64,000 nucleotides of DNA, taken from assembly GCA_002154345.1 (NCBI GenBank), contig MUNB01000053.1, positions 1-64,000 on the forward strand, read 5' to 3'. The position numbers were made by a program, and so were the translations under genes. Shown here piece after piece: positions 17,579 to 24,522 of the stretch; positions within the stretch are counted from its first letter, which is position 1, and each line of letters begins with the position of its first letter. Source of the stretch: Streptomyces griseus. Its GTDB lineage: Bacteria; Actinomycetota; Actinomycetes; Streptomycetales; Streptomycetaceae. The notes under the pieces were generated by a model that saw only the letters and a list, made by a program, of their open reading frames with translations, was not told the DNA's origin and searched no databases.

Positions 17579-18838
17579 TCAGCCGATCTCGACCACCCGC
17601 GCCCACTGCGGCGGTCCGGGCGGCACGTAGTCGGGGTCTTCCTCGCTGTAGGAACGCCTCCTGCGCTCACGTGGAAACAGTCCGATGACCGTCCGGCACG
17701 CAGGCTGCGCCGACGGCCATGGTGTCTGGCCGTCGGTGAGGACGACGATCGCGTCGGGCCGCGGCTGTGCCCGCAGCGCCCTGGCGAAGCCCGTACGCAG
17801 ATCCGTTCCGCCTCCGCCCACCAGCGGGATGCCCTCGGCCTGGCAGAGCGGGTGGACGACCCGGGTCGCCGCGTCGCAGGCGAGGACGGTGACGAGGTCG
17901 CGGCGGCCGCCCACCGCACGGGAGATGGCGGCGACTTCGAGGAGGGCGCTGCCCAGTTCGGCGTCGCTGACCGAGCCGGAGGTGTCGATGACGACGGAGA
18001 CCCGGGGCGGTCTGCGGCGCAGGCTCGGCAGGACGACACCGGGCAGTCCGGTGGAGCGACGCGAGGGGCGGCCGTAGGTGTAGTCCTCCCCCGCTCCCGG
18101 CCCCGAGGCTGCCGAGCGTACGGCCGCGCCCAGCAACTCCCGCCAGGGCTGCGGAGGATGGAACGCCTCCTCCGCCCACCGCTTCCACCCCTTCGAGGCG
18201 TTGCCCGGCCGGCCCGTGATGCCCTGCGCCACCCGGAAACGGACCGCGTCCTGTTCGTGCGGGCTGAGCCCGTGCGCACCGTCGGGCCCCAGCTCCCATT
18301 CCCTCTCCAGCCCGTCCGCTCCGCTGCCGCAGTCCAGCCAGGCGAGGTCCTGGGTGCGCGAGCCGAGGCGGAACTGGTACAGGTAGTCCTCCATCAGCTC
18401 GCCGGGCTGCAGGTGCAGCGTCGACGGGTAGACGGCGCCCTTCGGCCGGGCCAGGCCGTCGCCGTACACGTCGTCGTTGATCTCGCAGTCGGCGGCGATG
18501 TTCATCCGCAGCCGGTCGCCCGGCCCGGTCAGCCCGCGCTGCCGGGCGACCCGGTCGCTGCGGCCGTGGTGGTCGCGCAGCAGGTGCGACACCTCGTGGA
18601 CCCAGACGCCGGCCAGCTCCTCCACCGGCGTCCGCGCCACGAAGGACGGCGAGACGTAGCACCGCCAGTACCGGTCGACGGCCATGGTCGGGACCTGCCG
18701 TGACTCCACGGTGTGCAGGGCGAACAGCGCGGTCGCCAGATAGGGGCGGGCGCGGGCGGCCTGCAGTCGGGCGGCGAAGAGTTTGTCCAGGTCCAGCGCG
18801 CCCGGCGCTTCCGGTGCTCCCGTCGTCGTCATCGTCAC
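17579..18838 (-). CDS. HExxH peptidase-like plus VWA-like protein (DUF2201/COG3864)
   Basis: 419 residues with two halves. The N-terminal half contains VHEVSHLLRDHH (His81-Glu82-x-x-His85), a zinc-peptidase HExxH signature, followed by a conserved AADCEINDDV. The C-terminal half is VWA-like, with MIDAS motif DTSGS at 285-289, then VLACDAA, a Thr-containing GGGGTDLRTG, and VVLTDGQTPW. It is the standard partner of MoxR AAA+ ATPases, and indeed the MoxR gene precedes it with a GTGA overlap (GTG start 18838; an ATG at 18832 is the alternative). The pair probably forms an ATP-driven remodelling complex in the cytoplasm; whether the HExxH site is an active protease is unknown. Third gene of an operon starting at 21702. 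Confidence 0.88.
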   Translation of the reverse strand: MTMTTTGAPEAPGALDLDKLFAARLQAARARPYLATALFALHTVESRQVPTMAVDRYWRCYVSPSFVARTPVEELAGVWVHEVSHLLRDHHGRSDRVARQRGLTGPGDRLRMNIAADCEINDDVYGDGLARPKGAVYPSTLHLQPGELMEDYLYQFRLGSRTQDLAWLDCGSGADGLEREWELGPDGAHGLSPHEQDAVRFRVAQGITGRPGNASKGWKRWAEEAFHPPQPWRELLGAAVRSAASGPGAGEDYTYGRPSRRSTGLPGVVLPSLRRRPPRVSVVIDTSGSVSDAELGSALLEVAAISRAVGGRRDLVTVLACDAATRVVHPLCQAEGIPLVGGGGTDLRTGFARALRAQPRPDAIVVLTDGQTPWPSAQPACRTVIGLFPRERRRRSYSEEDPDYVPPGPPQWARVVEIG

Positions 18839-20097
18839 CGGCCCACCGTCGCCGGGGACTTCGCCTTCGCGGCGACCCGGGCCGCCGCGCGGTCCGCGCG
18901 TCCGGACAGGGACACGACGCCCGCGAGCTGCTCGATGGCCGCCGGTACGTCCCAGTCCTCCTGGCGCAGCGCGGCGAGTGTCGTCGCGGGGACGACCACC
19001 AGATCCGGGGCTCCGGTCTCCAGCGCCCGGACGAGCAGCGCCCATGCGGCGTCCCAACGGGCCCGGTCCGGGCGGGTACGGACCGCCGCGACGACCCCGT
19101 CCAGCGCGGCCTGGCGAAGATCGCCGCGCTCGGGCAGCACCGCCCCTGCCGGGTCGGCGAGGAGGCCCTCGGGGTCCGGAAGGTCCATCCGGTCCAGGCT
19201 CGCCAGCAGCTCCAGCCCGGGACCGTCCCCCACCGTGCCCCTGACCAGCAAGGACAGCACCTCCTTGGAGGATCCGGCGGCGGTCGCGAAGGCGATCAGG
19301 CTCAGGGTCATGTCCCAGCTGCGCGGGGAGGGCCACGGGCCGCCCCGGCGGGTCTCCGTGGTGGGCAGCCGGTGGACGAGCGTGGGGCGGGCGGAGAGCA
19401 GCCCGCACACCGCGCGCCGGGCGAAGTCCACGGCTTCGGGCAGTTTCTCGGGATCGAGGAGGGGCAGCGTCGCGCGGGGCCAGGTGCCGGCGAGTCCGCG
19501 TACGACGACCTCGTGGTCGTGGGTCCACTGGAGGTGGACGAACCGGTTGGCGAGCGGCGGGCTCAGCTCCCAGCCGTCGGCCGCCGAGGATCGCGGGTTG
19601 GCGGCGGCGACGATCCTTACACCGGGCGGGAGTTGGAGGGCGCCGATGCGCCGCTCCAGTACGAGACGGAGGAGCGCGGCCTGCACGGCGGGCGGTGCGG
19701 TGGACAGCTCGTCGAGGAACAGCAGGCCCTTTCCGGCCCGTACGAGGCGGACGGCCCAGTCCGGCGGGGCCATCGGAACTCCTTGTTCGGCGGGGTCGTC
19801 GCCCACGATGGGCAGCCCGGAGAAGTCGGACGGCTCGTGCACGCTGGCGATGACCGTGGTGAGCGGCAGGTCCAGGGAGGCGGCGAGCTGGGTGAGGGCG
19901 GCGGTCTTGCCGATCCCCGGCTCACCCCAGAGCAGCACGGGCAGATCGGCGGAGACCGCCAGGGTCAGCGCCTCCAGCTGAATGTCGGGGCGCGGCTCGG
20001 TGGTGGTGTCGCGGAGCAGGCTCATCAGTGCGTCGGCGACGGCGAGTTGGGAGGCGGGAGCGGAGTCCGGGAGCACGGGAGCGGACGGGCTGTTCAC
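18835..20097 (-). CDS. MoxR-family AAA+ ATPase
   Basis: About 420 residues from the GTG at 20097 (AGGTGA lies 11 bases upstream; a GTG at 20112 is also possible). Walker A GEPGIGKTA at 58-66, MoxR-specific insert region VIASVHEPSDFSGLPIV, Walker B GLLFLDELS (Asp129, Glu130) and sensor 1 RIVAAANP. The C-terminal 200 residues are helical. It is followed with a 4-bp overlap by the HExxH/VWA gene and preceded by an unknown 487-residue protein, with a gap of about 140 bp that includes a 10-bp repeat. It should drive conformational change of a VWA-bound substrate. It is distinct from the MoxR at the left edge, so the window carries two independent MoxR systems. Confidence 0.93.
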   Translation of the reverse strand: MNSPSAPVLPDSAPASQLAVADALMSLLRDTTTEPRPDIQLEALTLAVSADLPVLLWGEPGIGKTAALTQLAASLDLPLTTVIASVHEPSDFSGLPIVGDDPAEQGVPMAPPDWAVRLVRAGKGLLFLDELSTAPPAVQAALLRLVLERRIGALQLPPGVRIVAAANPRSSAADGWELSPPLANRFVHLQWTHDHEVVVRGLAGTWPRATLPLLDPEKLPEAVDFARRAVCGLLSARPTLVHRLPTTETRRGGPWPSPRSWDMTLSLIAFATAAGSSKEVLSLLVRGTVGDGPGLELLASLDRMDLPDPEGLLADPAGAVLPERGDLRQAALDGVVAAVRTRPDRARWDAAWALLVRALETGAPDLVVVPATTLAALRQEDWDVPAAIEQLAGVVSLSGRADRAAARVAAKAKSPATVGR

Positions 20098-20140
20098 AGA
20101 CAAGGTGATCACCTGAGGGTATGCGAGAGGGCGAATGAGC

Positions 20141-20175
20141 ACGGGTGCGTACGGGCGCGTACGGGCGCGTACGGG
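20141..20175. repeat. 10-bp tandem repeat, 3.5 copies
   Basis: ACGGGTGCGT, then twice ACGGGCGCGT, then ACGGG, lying between the unknown 487-residue gene and the MoxR gene. It is a second instance of a one-helical-turn repeat in this operon region. Confidence 0.7.
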
Positions 20176-20238
20176 AGTGGGTGCAGGTACGTGTGGTCGG
20201 GGAGCGAGAGCCGACGGGCGCGGCCCTGAGCCCCGGGG

Positions 20239-21702
20239 TCAGCGGTCGGCTGTGCGGCGCGGGCGCCGTTCCCGGCGCGGACGGGGGTCGACGATGCGGC
20301 GAGCGTCGGAGCGGTGGCGGATGGGGCCGGGCCCGAGCAGGTCGGCCCGGAACAACCCGTAGGTGATCCGCCGTTGCGCGGCGGCCTCCAGTTCGTCCCG
20401 CAGAGGACCGTTCCTCATGACCGCTCCGGGCCCGAGCAGCCCCTCGACGACGGCCAGGGCGCCGGCGACGTCCCCGTGGTCGAGGCGTTCACGGACCCCG
20501 GTGAGACAGTCCGGCCGCCGGTGCGCCTCGTCGATGGCCTGGAGACAGGGCAGTGGAGTACCGGTCAGGGCGACCAGCAGTTCCTCACGGCGGATCTCGG
20601 CCGGGTCGTGATCCAGCGGAGCGAGCGCCCCTTCGACCAGGCCGATCCGGTGCTGGGCCCCCCGGCATTCCACGAGGCGCGGCGCCCCGGCCGGTTCACC
20701 GTCGCGAGAGCGAGCCGCCGCCGGATCCGGCGGCGGCAGATCCGGCACGAGGACCCGCGCGACCAGCGGGTGCAACCGGCCGGCCTCGATCGCCCCGGTA
20801 CGGAGCAGATCGAGATCGGGCAGCACCCAGGTGGCCGCGTCCGGCAGCACCGGCGAGGTGGACGCGGCCGGGTCCGGGGTCACGGCCGCGATCCGCGCGA
20901 CCGCCGTTCCGCCCCCGCCTTCCTCCCCGGCCTCCACACGCAGGAGAAGCCGCCGCCGGCCGCCCAGTCGCACGCCCACCGTTCCGCCCGGCCCCAGCCC
21001 CTCGGCCCGGAGCAGGATCGCCGCCTCCGCCGCCCACCGTTCAACGGCGCAGTGCCGGTCCGGCGGCACGACGCGCCACAGATCCGGTTCAACACCACCG
21101 ACGGCACACACACGTGACGATCCGTCGGCTCCGGCACGCGTCCGCAGCTCATCAACCCTGCGCGCATCCCACAGATGCCGGTGCAGATCGAGACGGTAGC
21201 GCCGGTTCGGATGCGGGTGAGGGTGACGGCGGGCGCCCGGTTCGGTGTGCGACCCGTCCCACAGCGCGAGACTGATCCGCTGCCCGGCGTCAGCCCAGGC
21301 GGGCGGGGTCCGGACGACCAGATGCAAGGGGCTCGGCCCATCGCGCCCGGGTGCGTCGTAGCGGGCCAGCGCGATCGTCAGCCCCGGGCGCAACAGCCCG
21401 TGCGGGGCGATTCTCGGCAGATGCCAGCGCAGGAGGTCGGGGGCCAGATGGCGAAGGTCCGCCCGGATCCGGGCGGCGCATTCCCGGCCGTGGCTGCGCG
21501 CCACGGACCGGAGGCGGAAATCGATGTCGACGCCCGCTGCGGCGCACGCTCCGGCCCAGTCCCCGGCCTCTCGGCGGGCGGTCGCCGTCTCGATCATCGA
21601 GGCCGGCACGGCGAACTCGCGTACGCGAGGCCAGAACGACGGGAAGAAGGGGGAAGGCGGGAAGGACGGGTGGAAATCCCGATTCGCGATCGAAGTGAGC
21701 AT
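20239..21702 (-). CDS. unknown protein heading the MoxR/HExxH-VWA operon
   Basis: 487 residues, not recognised. It is strongly Arg/Ala/Leu-rich, with no signal peptide or membrane segment. The N-terminal part has a Pro/Phe-rich stretch (residues 9-26) and then the helical MIETATARREAGDWAGACAAA followed by HGRECAARIRADLRHLAPDLLRWHLPR. The C-terminus is very basic (RRERRPRRTADR). The ATG at 21702 has AAGGTGAG with about 6-7 bases spacing. It is first in an operon with the MoxR ATPase and the HExxH/VWA protein, and similar three-gene arrangements recur in Streptomyces, so it is probably the third component (adaptor or substrate recogniser). Function cannot be assigned from sequence. Confidence 0.75.
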   Translation of the reverse strand: MLTSIANRDFHPSFPPSPFFPSFWPRVREFAVPASMIETATARREAGDWAGACAAAGVDIDFRLRSVARSHGRECAARIRADLRHLAPDLLRWHLPRIAPHGLLRPGLTIALARYDAPGRDGPSPLHLVVRTPPAWADAGQRISLALWDGSHTEPGARRHPHPHPNRRYRLDLHRHLWDARRVDELRTRAGADGSSRVCAVGGVEPDLWRVVPPDRHCAVERWAAEAAILLRAEGLGPGGTVGVRLGGRRRLLLRVEAGEEGGGGTAVARIAAVTPDPAASTSPVLPDAATWVLPDLDLLRTGAIEAGRLHPLVARVLVPDLPPPDPAAARSRDGEPAGAPRLVECRGAQHRIGLVEGALAPLDHDPAEIRREELLVALTGTPLPCLQAIDEAHRRPDCLTGVRERLDHGDVAGALAVVEGLLGPGAVMRNGPLRDELEAAAQRRITYGLFRADLLGPGPIRHRSDARRIVDPRPRRERRPRRTADR

Positions 21703-21852
21703 CAGCACTCACCTTGCGCGGACGGGTCCCCCAATCTGTTCATGGAGTGAGTCATCGCGGGAAGCGTAGCTCGCCCCGACGGGATGTGCCAGGAATATTC
21801 TCGCGGCCCGAATTTCCCCACCCTGCCATCCACTTCGCCTCCCGCACGCGCC

Positions 21853-22245
21853 TCACCCCTCCGCGGGCGTCGCCCATTCGACGAACTGGACGATCACGCC
21901 GTTGGGGTCGGTGACCTGGAAGAGCCGTTCGCCCCAGGGCTCTTCGCGCAGCGGCATGGTGATCTCGACGCCCTCGGCGCGCAGCCGCTTCTCCTCGGCG
22001 TCCAGGCCTTCGGCGAGGGTGAAGGCGAGGATCAGGCCGGAGGCGCGCTGATCCCGCTGGTCGGCCGGCAGGATCTCGATGCCGCGGCGGAGGAGGACGA
22101 TGTCGACGGCGGCGTCCTCCCGGGCGAGTGAGGCGAAGTCCTCGGTGGCGGCCGTCTCCTGGTAGCCGAGGTGCTCGGTGAAGAACCTCTTGGAGGCGAC
22201 TACGTCGTCGACGGTGAGGGAGACGGTGGAGGTGGCGATGTGCAC
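21853..22245 (-). CDS. VOC-superfamily protein (glyoxalase/bleomycin-resistance fold)
   Basis: 130 residues, one VOC module pair: HIATSTVSLTVDDVVASKRF at the start, FLGY-like EHLGYQET, and the C-terminal FQVTDPNGVIVQFVEW typical of the family. Members are metal-dependent lyases, dioxygenases or drug-binding proteins; the substrate here is unknown. The GTG at 22245 has AAGGAG 5 bases upstream. It is divergent from a TetR regulator over a 110-bp region holding an inverted repeat, so it is likely controlled by that regulator. It could be a detoxification or antibiotic-binding protein induced by the TetR ligand. Confidence 0.88.
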   Translation of the reverse strand: MHIATSTVSLTVDDVVASKRFFTEHLGYQETAATEDFASLAREDAAVDIVLLRRGIEILPADQRDQRASGLILAFTLAEGLDAEEKRLRAEGVEITMPLREEPWGERLFQVTDPNGVIVQFVEWATPAEG

Positions 22246-22280
22246 GGGCGCTCCTTGCAGATCTTTGCAGCAGGCGAATT

Positions 22281-22295
22281 TTACGACGAGCGTAA
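22281..22295. promoter_or_regulatory. inverted repeat in the VOC/TetR divergent promoter
   Basis: TTACG-5-CGTAA lies between the two divergent genes. A related half, CGTAAACTT, occurs again close to the TetR start (about 22340). This is the natural place for the TetR operator. Confidence 0.5.
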
Positions 22296-22355
22296 CTTTA
22301 GGACGGACGCACCTCGCCGGTCAAGATATTCTTGCCACCGACGTAAACTTCTCTC

Positions 22356-23009
22356 ATGAGCATCCACACTGACGACGTCGGGGCGGTGGGCCTCCGGGAG
22401 TCCAAGAAGCGGGAGACGCGTCGGCTGATCTCCGATCACGCCACCCGGCTCTTCATCGAGCAGGGCTTCGAGCGCACCACCATCGCGGAAATCGCCGATG
22501 CGGCCCGGGTCGCCAAGAAGACGGTGACCAACTACTTCGCGCGCAAGGAGGACCTGGCCCTGGACCATCAGGACGCGTTCGCCGCGAGCCTCGCCGATAC
22601 CGTCGGCGACCGGGCGCCGGGCGAGTCGGCCCTGATGGCTCTGCGCCGCGCCTTCCTCGCCTCCGTCGCCGCGCAGGACCCGGTCGCCGGGTTCGCGGGG
22701 GCCGCGTTCTCACGGATGATCGCCGACAGTCCCACGCTGACGGTCTGCCTGCGCGGACTGCACGACCGCCGCGAAGAGGCCCTGGCCGAGGTGCTCCGCA
22801 GCGCCACGGGCGCGGCGGCCGGGGACATCACGCCGCATACGGTCGCGGCGCTGCTCGGCGGGGTGCACCGCGTGCTCTTCGGACGCATCCAGGAGTTGAC
22901 GCTCGCCGGGCGGACCGACCCGGAGATCGCCGAGGTCGTGGCCGAGGAGGCGGAACGCTCCTTCGATCTGCTCGGGCCCTCGCTCGGCGACTACGCCGTG
23001 GCCGGCTGA
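22356..23009 (+). CDS. TetR-family transcriptional regulator
   Basis: 217 residues. The N-terminal helix-turn-helix spans about 19-65 (RRLISDHATRLFIEQGFERT, then IADAARVAKKTVTNYFARKE). The C-terminal ligand domain is helical and contains SRMIADSPTL and a conserved GGVHRVLFGRIQEL. It probably represses itself and the divergent VOC gene. The ATG at 22356 has no Shine-Dalgarno sequence but lies shortly after a TAAACT-like hexamer, suggesting a leaderless transcript. It is convergent with the ribose operon, from which it is separated by a strong bidirectional hairpin. Confidence 0.93.
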   Translation: MSIHTDDVGAVGLRESKKRETRRLISDHATRLFIEQGFERTTIAEIADAARVAKKTVTNYFARKEDLALDHQDAFAASLADTVGDRAPGESALMALRRAFLASVAAQDPVAGFAGAAFSRMIADSPTLTVCLRGLHDRREEALAEVLRSATGAAAGDITPHTVAALLGGVHRVLFGRIQELTLAGRTDPEIAEVVAEEAERSFDLLGPSLGDYAVAG

Positions 23010-23049
23010 GCGAGACCGCGGACGGTGGTTCATCGGCGCCGGGACGGCA

Positions 23050-23089
23050 GAGGACGGGCCGCACCCCGCATCGGGGGCGGCCCGTCCTC
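23050..23089. terminator. bidirectional hairpin between tetR and rbsD
   Basis: GAGGACGGGCCGC pairs with GCGGCCCGTCCTC (13 bp) and the inner CCCCG pairs with CGGGG around a CAT loop, leaving only one bulged A. The position between two convergent genes fits a two-way terminator. Confidence 0.85.
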
Positions 23090-23119
23090 GTACCGTCGTG
23101 CCGTCGTCGTGTCAGTCGC

Positions 23120-23509
23120 TCAGAAGAACACCCCGCACCGCAGCAGCACGTTCGCGTACGGCCGCGCCTCCCCCGTGCGGACCACCAGGCGGGCCGTCGC
23201 CGTCAGCGCCTTCAGGTCGTCGTGCGGGACCACGTCCAGCCAGGGGAAGTGGCCGTCCAGGAGCGCCGCTGCCTCCGGGTTGGCCTCGCGGATCTCCTCG
23301 GCGGCTGTCGCGCCCTCCACGACCAGTTCGTCGAGCAGGCCGTCGAGCACCTCGGCGAACGACGGGGTGCCGGCGCGGAAGGCCAGATCGACTACGCGGG
23401 GGCCGGGTGGGATCGGCATACCGGCGTCGCAGATCAGGACGGTGTCGCCGTGGCCGAGTTCGGCGATCGCGCCCGCCAGGTGGCGGTTGAGGATGCCCGA
23501 CTTCTTCAC
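23120..23509 (-). CDS. rbsD: D-ribose pyranase
   Basis: 129 residues, the usual length. It begins MKKSGILNRHLAGAIAELGHGDTV, the classic RbsD start with catalytic His near residue 20, then CDAGMPIP, and ends with the tail ARPYANVLLRCGVFF, the active-site Tyr-containing RPYANxxL motif. It interconverts beta-pyranose and beta-furanose forms of ribose so that RbsK can phosphorylate it. The ATG at 23509 overlaps the end of rbsK by 4 bp. It is the last gene of the ribose operon. Confidence 0.95.
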   Translation of the reverse strand: MKKSGILNRHLAGAIAELGHGDTVLICDAGMPIPPGPRVVDLAFRAGTPSFAEVLDGLLDELVVEGATAAEEIREANPEAAALLDGHFPWLDVVPHDDLKALTATARLVVRTGEARPYANVLLRCGVFF

Positions 23510-24429
23510 AGCGCGTCGACCTCCTCCAGCGTCGGGAACGACTCCTGCGCCCCCCGTGCCGTGACCGCCGCCGCGCCCACCCGCACCGCGAAGGCCGCCG
23601 CCTCCCGCAGGCCGTCGCCCCGGCCCAGCCGCCAGGCGAGAGCGGCCGTGAACGCGTCCCCGGCGCCGGTCGTGTCGACGGCCTCCACCTTCGGGCTGAC
23701 GAGGTGGTCCAGGGAGTCCGCTCGGCTGTCGGCCACCAGGGCACCGGCCGCGCCCAGGGTGATCACGACCGAGCGCGGGCCCAGCGCGAGGAGCGCCGGG
23801 GCCCAGTCGTGCGGCGTCTCCCCCGCGCCCTCGCCCAGGATGTACCGCGCCTCGTGCTCGTTGACCACCAGCGGATCGCAGGCGGCGAGCACCTCCTCGG
23901 GGAGCGGGGCGGGCGGCGACGGGTTGAGGACGAGGCGGGTGTCCGGCCCCCGGCCGCGTACCGTCTCGGTCACCGTGTCCAACGGAATCTCCAGCTGTAC
24001 GGAGATGACCCGGGCGGCCGCCAGCAGCGGGGCCGCCGCCCGGACGTCCTCGGGCGTGAGGCGTCCGTTGGCGCCGGGCGAGACCACGATGCTGTTGTCG
24101 CCCGAGGGGTCGACGGTGATCAGCGCGACGCCCGTGGGCGCCCCGCCCACCAGAACGCCGTCCGTGTCCACGCCGGCCGCGCGCTGGGTCTCCAGCAGCA
24201 GTCGTCCGTGGTCGTCGTCGCCGACCCGGGCGAGCAGGGCCGTCCTGGCGCCGAGACGGGCGGCGGCCAGCGACTGGTTGGCGCCCTTGCCGCCGGGGTG
24301 GACGGCCAGGTCGGAGCCGAGGACCGTCTCGCCGGGCGCGGGGCGGCGCTCGACGCCGATCACCAGGTCGGCGTTGGCCGACCCGACGACCAGCAGGTCG
24401 TACCGGTCGTCGGGGGCGTTGTCGTGCAT
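23506..24429 (-). CDS. rbsK: ribokinase
   Basis: 307 residues, PfkB family. Motifs: VVGSANADLV near the N-terminus, GGKGANQSLAAARLGA (first PfkB signature) and DTTGAGDAFTAALAW (second signature with the catalytic Asp). It phosphorylates D-ribose to ribose-5-phosphate with ATP in the cytoplasm. ATG at 24429 with AGGAAG 7 bases upstream. It lies 93 bp after the transporter fusion, a gap that holds a perfect 10-bp hairpin, and overlaps rbsD by 4 bp. Transcription is expected from the LacI-controlled promoter upstream of the operon. Confidence 0.95.
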   Translation of the reverse strand: MHDNAPDDRYDLLVVGSANADLVIGVERRPAPGETVLGSDLAVHPGGKGANQSLAAARLGARTALLARVGDDDHGRLLLETQRAAGVDTDGVLVGGAPTGVALITVDPSGDNSIVVSPGANGRLTPEDVRAAAPLLAAARVISVQLEIPLDTVTETVRGRGPDTRLVLNPSPPAPLPEEVLAACDPLVVNEHEARYILGEGAGETPHDWAPALLALGPRSVVITLGAAGALVADSRADSLDHLVSPKVEAVDTTGAGDAFTAALAWRLGRGDGLREAAAFAVRVGAAAVTARGAQESFPTLEEVDAL

Positions 24430-24487
24430 GTGCGTGCTTCCTGCTTTCGTCGGTCCGGGATCACCGGAATCACCAGGCCGGTGCGCG

Positions 24488-24511
24488 GGACCGGTTCAGG
24501 AGAACCGGTCC
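24488..24511 (-). other. intercistronic hairpin within the ribose operon
   Basis: GGACCGGTTC-AGGA-GAACCGGTCC is a perfect 10-bp stem with a 4-base loop between the transporter fusion gene and rbsK. It may shield the transporter mRNA from 3' decay or lower expression of the kinase and pyranase. Confidence 0.6.
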
Positions 24512-24522
24512 GCGGGCCGGGT

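Noticed and set aside
18839..19528. N-terminal extension of the HExxH/VWA frame into the MoxR gene.
   Set aside because: That part is Pro/Arg/Gly-rich shadow sequence; GTG/ATG starts at 18838/18832 overlap the MoxR stop as expected.
10600..21800. The accessory stretch as an integrated mobile element.
   Set aside because: No integrase, transposase, relaxase or flanking direct repeats were seen, and base composition does not change visibly; the nearest tRNA at 29.8 kb shows no duplicated 3' end.
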